Shown here piece by piece: positions 62,947-64,000 of a DNA stretch of 64,000 nucleotides (its first letter is position 1; every line of letters begins with the position of its first letter). Made by a program: the position numbers and the translations under genes. Below the pieces are notes generated by a model. It searched no databases. It was given only the letters and a program-made list of their open reading frames with translations, and had not been told where the DNA came from. The DNA is from CAVSNH01 sp963729275 (GTDB lineage: Bacteria > Actinomycetota > Acidimicrobiia > Acidimicrobiales > RAAP-2), in assembly GCA_963729275.1 (NCBI GenBank), contig CAVSNH010000013.1, positions 62,001 to 126,000 of the forward strand, read 5' to 3'.

Positions 62947-64000
62947 GTGGCAGGGGGATATGGCTCGGCTCGCCTCACGCGCTCCCAGGGGATAGCCGTT
63001 GTAGCCGCCGCAGCCTTGATCACTCTGGCCCCATTGGCCACGGCCTTCGTCTCCACTTCTCGGGCCGCCGCCGGCTCTCAGATCCCCGGCTCGGTGGCCG
63101 CCCCGTCGGCCAGCGAAGTGAGCCCCATCTGCGACGCCCCCGACCCGCAGACCACCCTCGGCCCGGCCCCGAGCCTGCCGGCCACCCCGACGTCCACACT
63201 CATCTCCCCCTCGGGCGGGGTGGTCAATTTCACGGCCACGTCGAGCGACCTCTACGTGAACACGGGCAGCCAGCTCATCACCTACACGTTGTCGGGCTCG
63301 GAGGTCGGGGCGTTCTCCATCCCCTCCTCCGACTTCAGCGGTGGCGACCAGCCCACCCAACCAGTCATCGACTCGTCGGGCGACATCTACATCGGCTCCT
63401 ACTACGGCCAGGTCGTCGACAAGTACTCGCCGACGGGAACCCTGCTGTGGTCGGTGGATCCGGACTCGGGTCATCCGAGCGGACTGTTTGCCATCGGCTC
63501 GGGCCCGAACTTCGGGGTTGGGGTTTCGGTGGTCGAGCACCCCGCATCGAGTCTCGAGCTGTCCGCCGCCACTGGGGCAGAGACGGGGACCTTCCCCCTC
63601 TTCGACAACGCCGGCTACGTGACCCAGGAGTCGAACGGCGACTACCTCTTCACCCAGACGGCCTCCTCGGTGGCCGACAGCAACGACATCGGCTACGTCG
63701 AGACCATCTCGCCCACGGGGACGGTGCTCTCCACCTTCGGGTCGTCCCACATCGAGGGCAACGACACCCACACGGGCTCGGGCACCCAGTTCTACTATCC
63801 GGGCCAGGCCGCGGTCGGGCCGAGCGGCACCATCTACACGGCCGACCCGCTGTCCACCATCGAGGCCACCAGCCCGAACGGTTACCTCCAGGGCCAGACC
63901 ACCCTGGGCGGCACCCTCAACATGGGGTCGGCCTCCTTCTATCTCGAGGGGCAGACCTTCTTCTTCCAGGGCGGGCCGCCCTTCGACAACGGCGGCGACA
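62947..64000 (+). CDS. Exported beta-propeller-like protein, partial
   Basis: At least 351 residues, open at the window edge. The GTG at 62947 gives a basic start and signal peptide (GIAVVAAAALITLAPLATAF ... SRAAAG). The mature part has repeated beta-strand patterns: YVNTGSQLITYTLSGSEVGA, PVIDSSGDIYIGSYYGQVVD, YSPTGTLLWSVDPDSG, VETISPTGTVLSTFG, AAVGPSGTIYTADP, spaced 40-60 residues like NHL or PQQ-type propeller blades. The frame is interrupted only by a TGA at 62923 upstream. Likely secreted; function unknown. It lies beside the glycan cluster. Confidence 0.75.
   Translation, partial: MAGGYGSARLTRSQGIAVVAAAALITLAPLATAFVSTSRAAAGSQIPGSVAAPSASEVSPICDAPDPQTTLGPAPSLPATPTSTLISPSGGVVNFTATSSDLYVNTGSQLITYTLSGSEVGAFSIPSSDFSGGDQPTQPVIDSSGDIYIGSYYGQVVDKYSPTGTLLWSVDPDSGHPSGLFAIGSGPNFGVGVSVVEHPASSLELSAATGAETGTFPLFDNAGYVTQESNGDYLFTQTASSVADSNDIGYVETISPTGTVLSTFGSSHIEGNDTHTGSGTQFYYPGQAAVGPSGTIYTADPLSTIEATSPNGYLQGQTTLGGTLNMGSASFYLEGQTFFFQGGPPFDNGGD

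Overview
The window looks like a chromosomal stretch from a high-GC actinobacterium. A WhiB-family regulator with the GIWGG turn (41432-41662) is essentially restricted to Actinomycetota, and a class-A RNase P RNA, an encapsulin, a TgpA-type transglutaminase operon and an AgpS-like flavoprotein next to glpD fit the same phylum. Class Acidimicrobiia is my best guess, but that is inference from overall gene character. No rRNA, tRNA, CRISPR array or phage gene was seen.

Layout. 1-2.7 kb: lipid oxidation genes (SDR fragment, acyl-CoA dehydrogenase), msrB, ssb and a coupled hypothetical gene. 3.0-5.9 kb: an iron/peroxide locus with encapsulin shell, DUF3501 protein, rubrerythrin and a Fur/PerR-type regulator. 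5.9-10.8 kb: a glycerol-3-phosphate operon (glpD, alkyl-DHAP-synthase-like flavoprotein, FGGY kinase) behind an AT-rich island carrying a perfect 28-bp palindrome. 10.9-15.1 kb: a coupled moxR-DUF58-transglutaminase operon. 15-21.3 kb: ferredoxin reductase, MBL hydrolase, acyl-CoA ligase, xseB/xseA and rnpB.

21.4-33 kb is an accessory region. Two paralogous, exported, cysteine-rich Ig-like repeat proteins flank a polytopic membrane protein and an IS3 transposase relic. All three large genes lie behind similar TTGAC(C/G)-17-nnnnAT promoters; the two Ig-like genes also share a leader of about 100 nt. Most apparent frameshifts of the window cluster here. 33-43.3 kb holds ordinary metabolic and regulatory genes (esterase, GNAT, YwaF-like membrane protein, SGNH hydrolase, alcohol dehydrogenase, TetR, histidine phosphatase, zinc-ribbon protein, NUDIX, WhiB, epimerase).

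43.4-62.4 kb is an exopolysaccharide/cell-surface glycan cluster: LMW tyrosine phosphatase, WbaP-type initiating transferase, Wzz fused to a tyrosine kinase, O-antigen-ligase-like polymerase and eight glycosyltransferases. Inside it, translationally coupled to one glycosyltransferase, is a holo-ACP synthase, a small carrier protein and an amino acid:[carrier protein] ligase, which may load an amino acid for use on the glycan. The window ends inside an exported beta-propeller-like protein. Many genes overlap the preceding stop by four bases (NTGA), so translational coupling is very common here.
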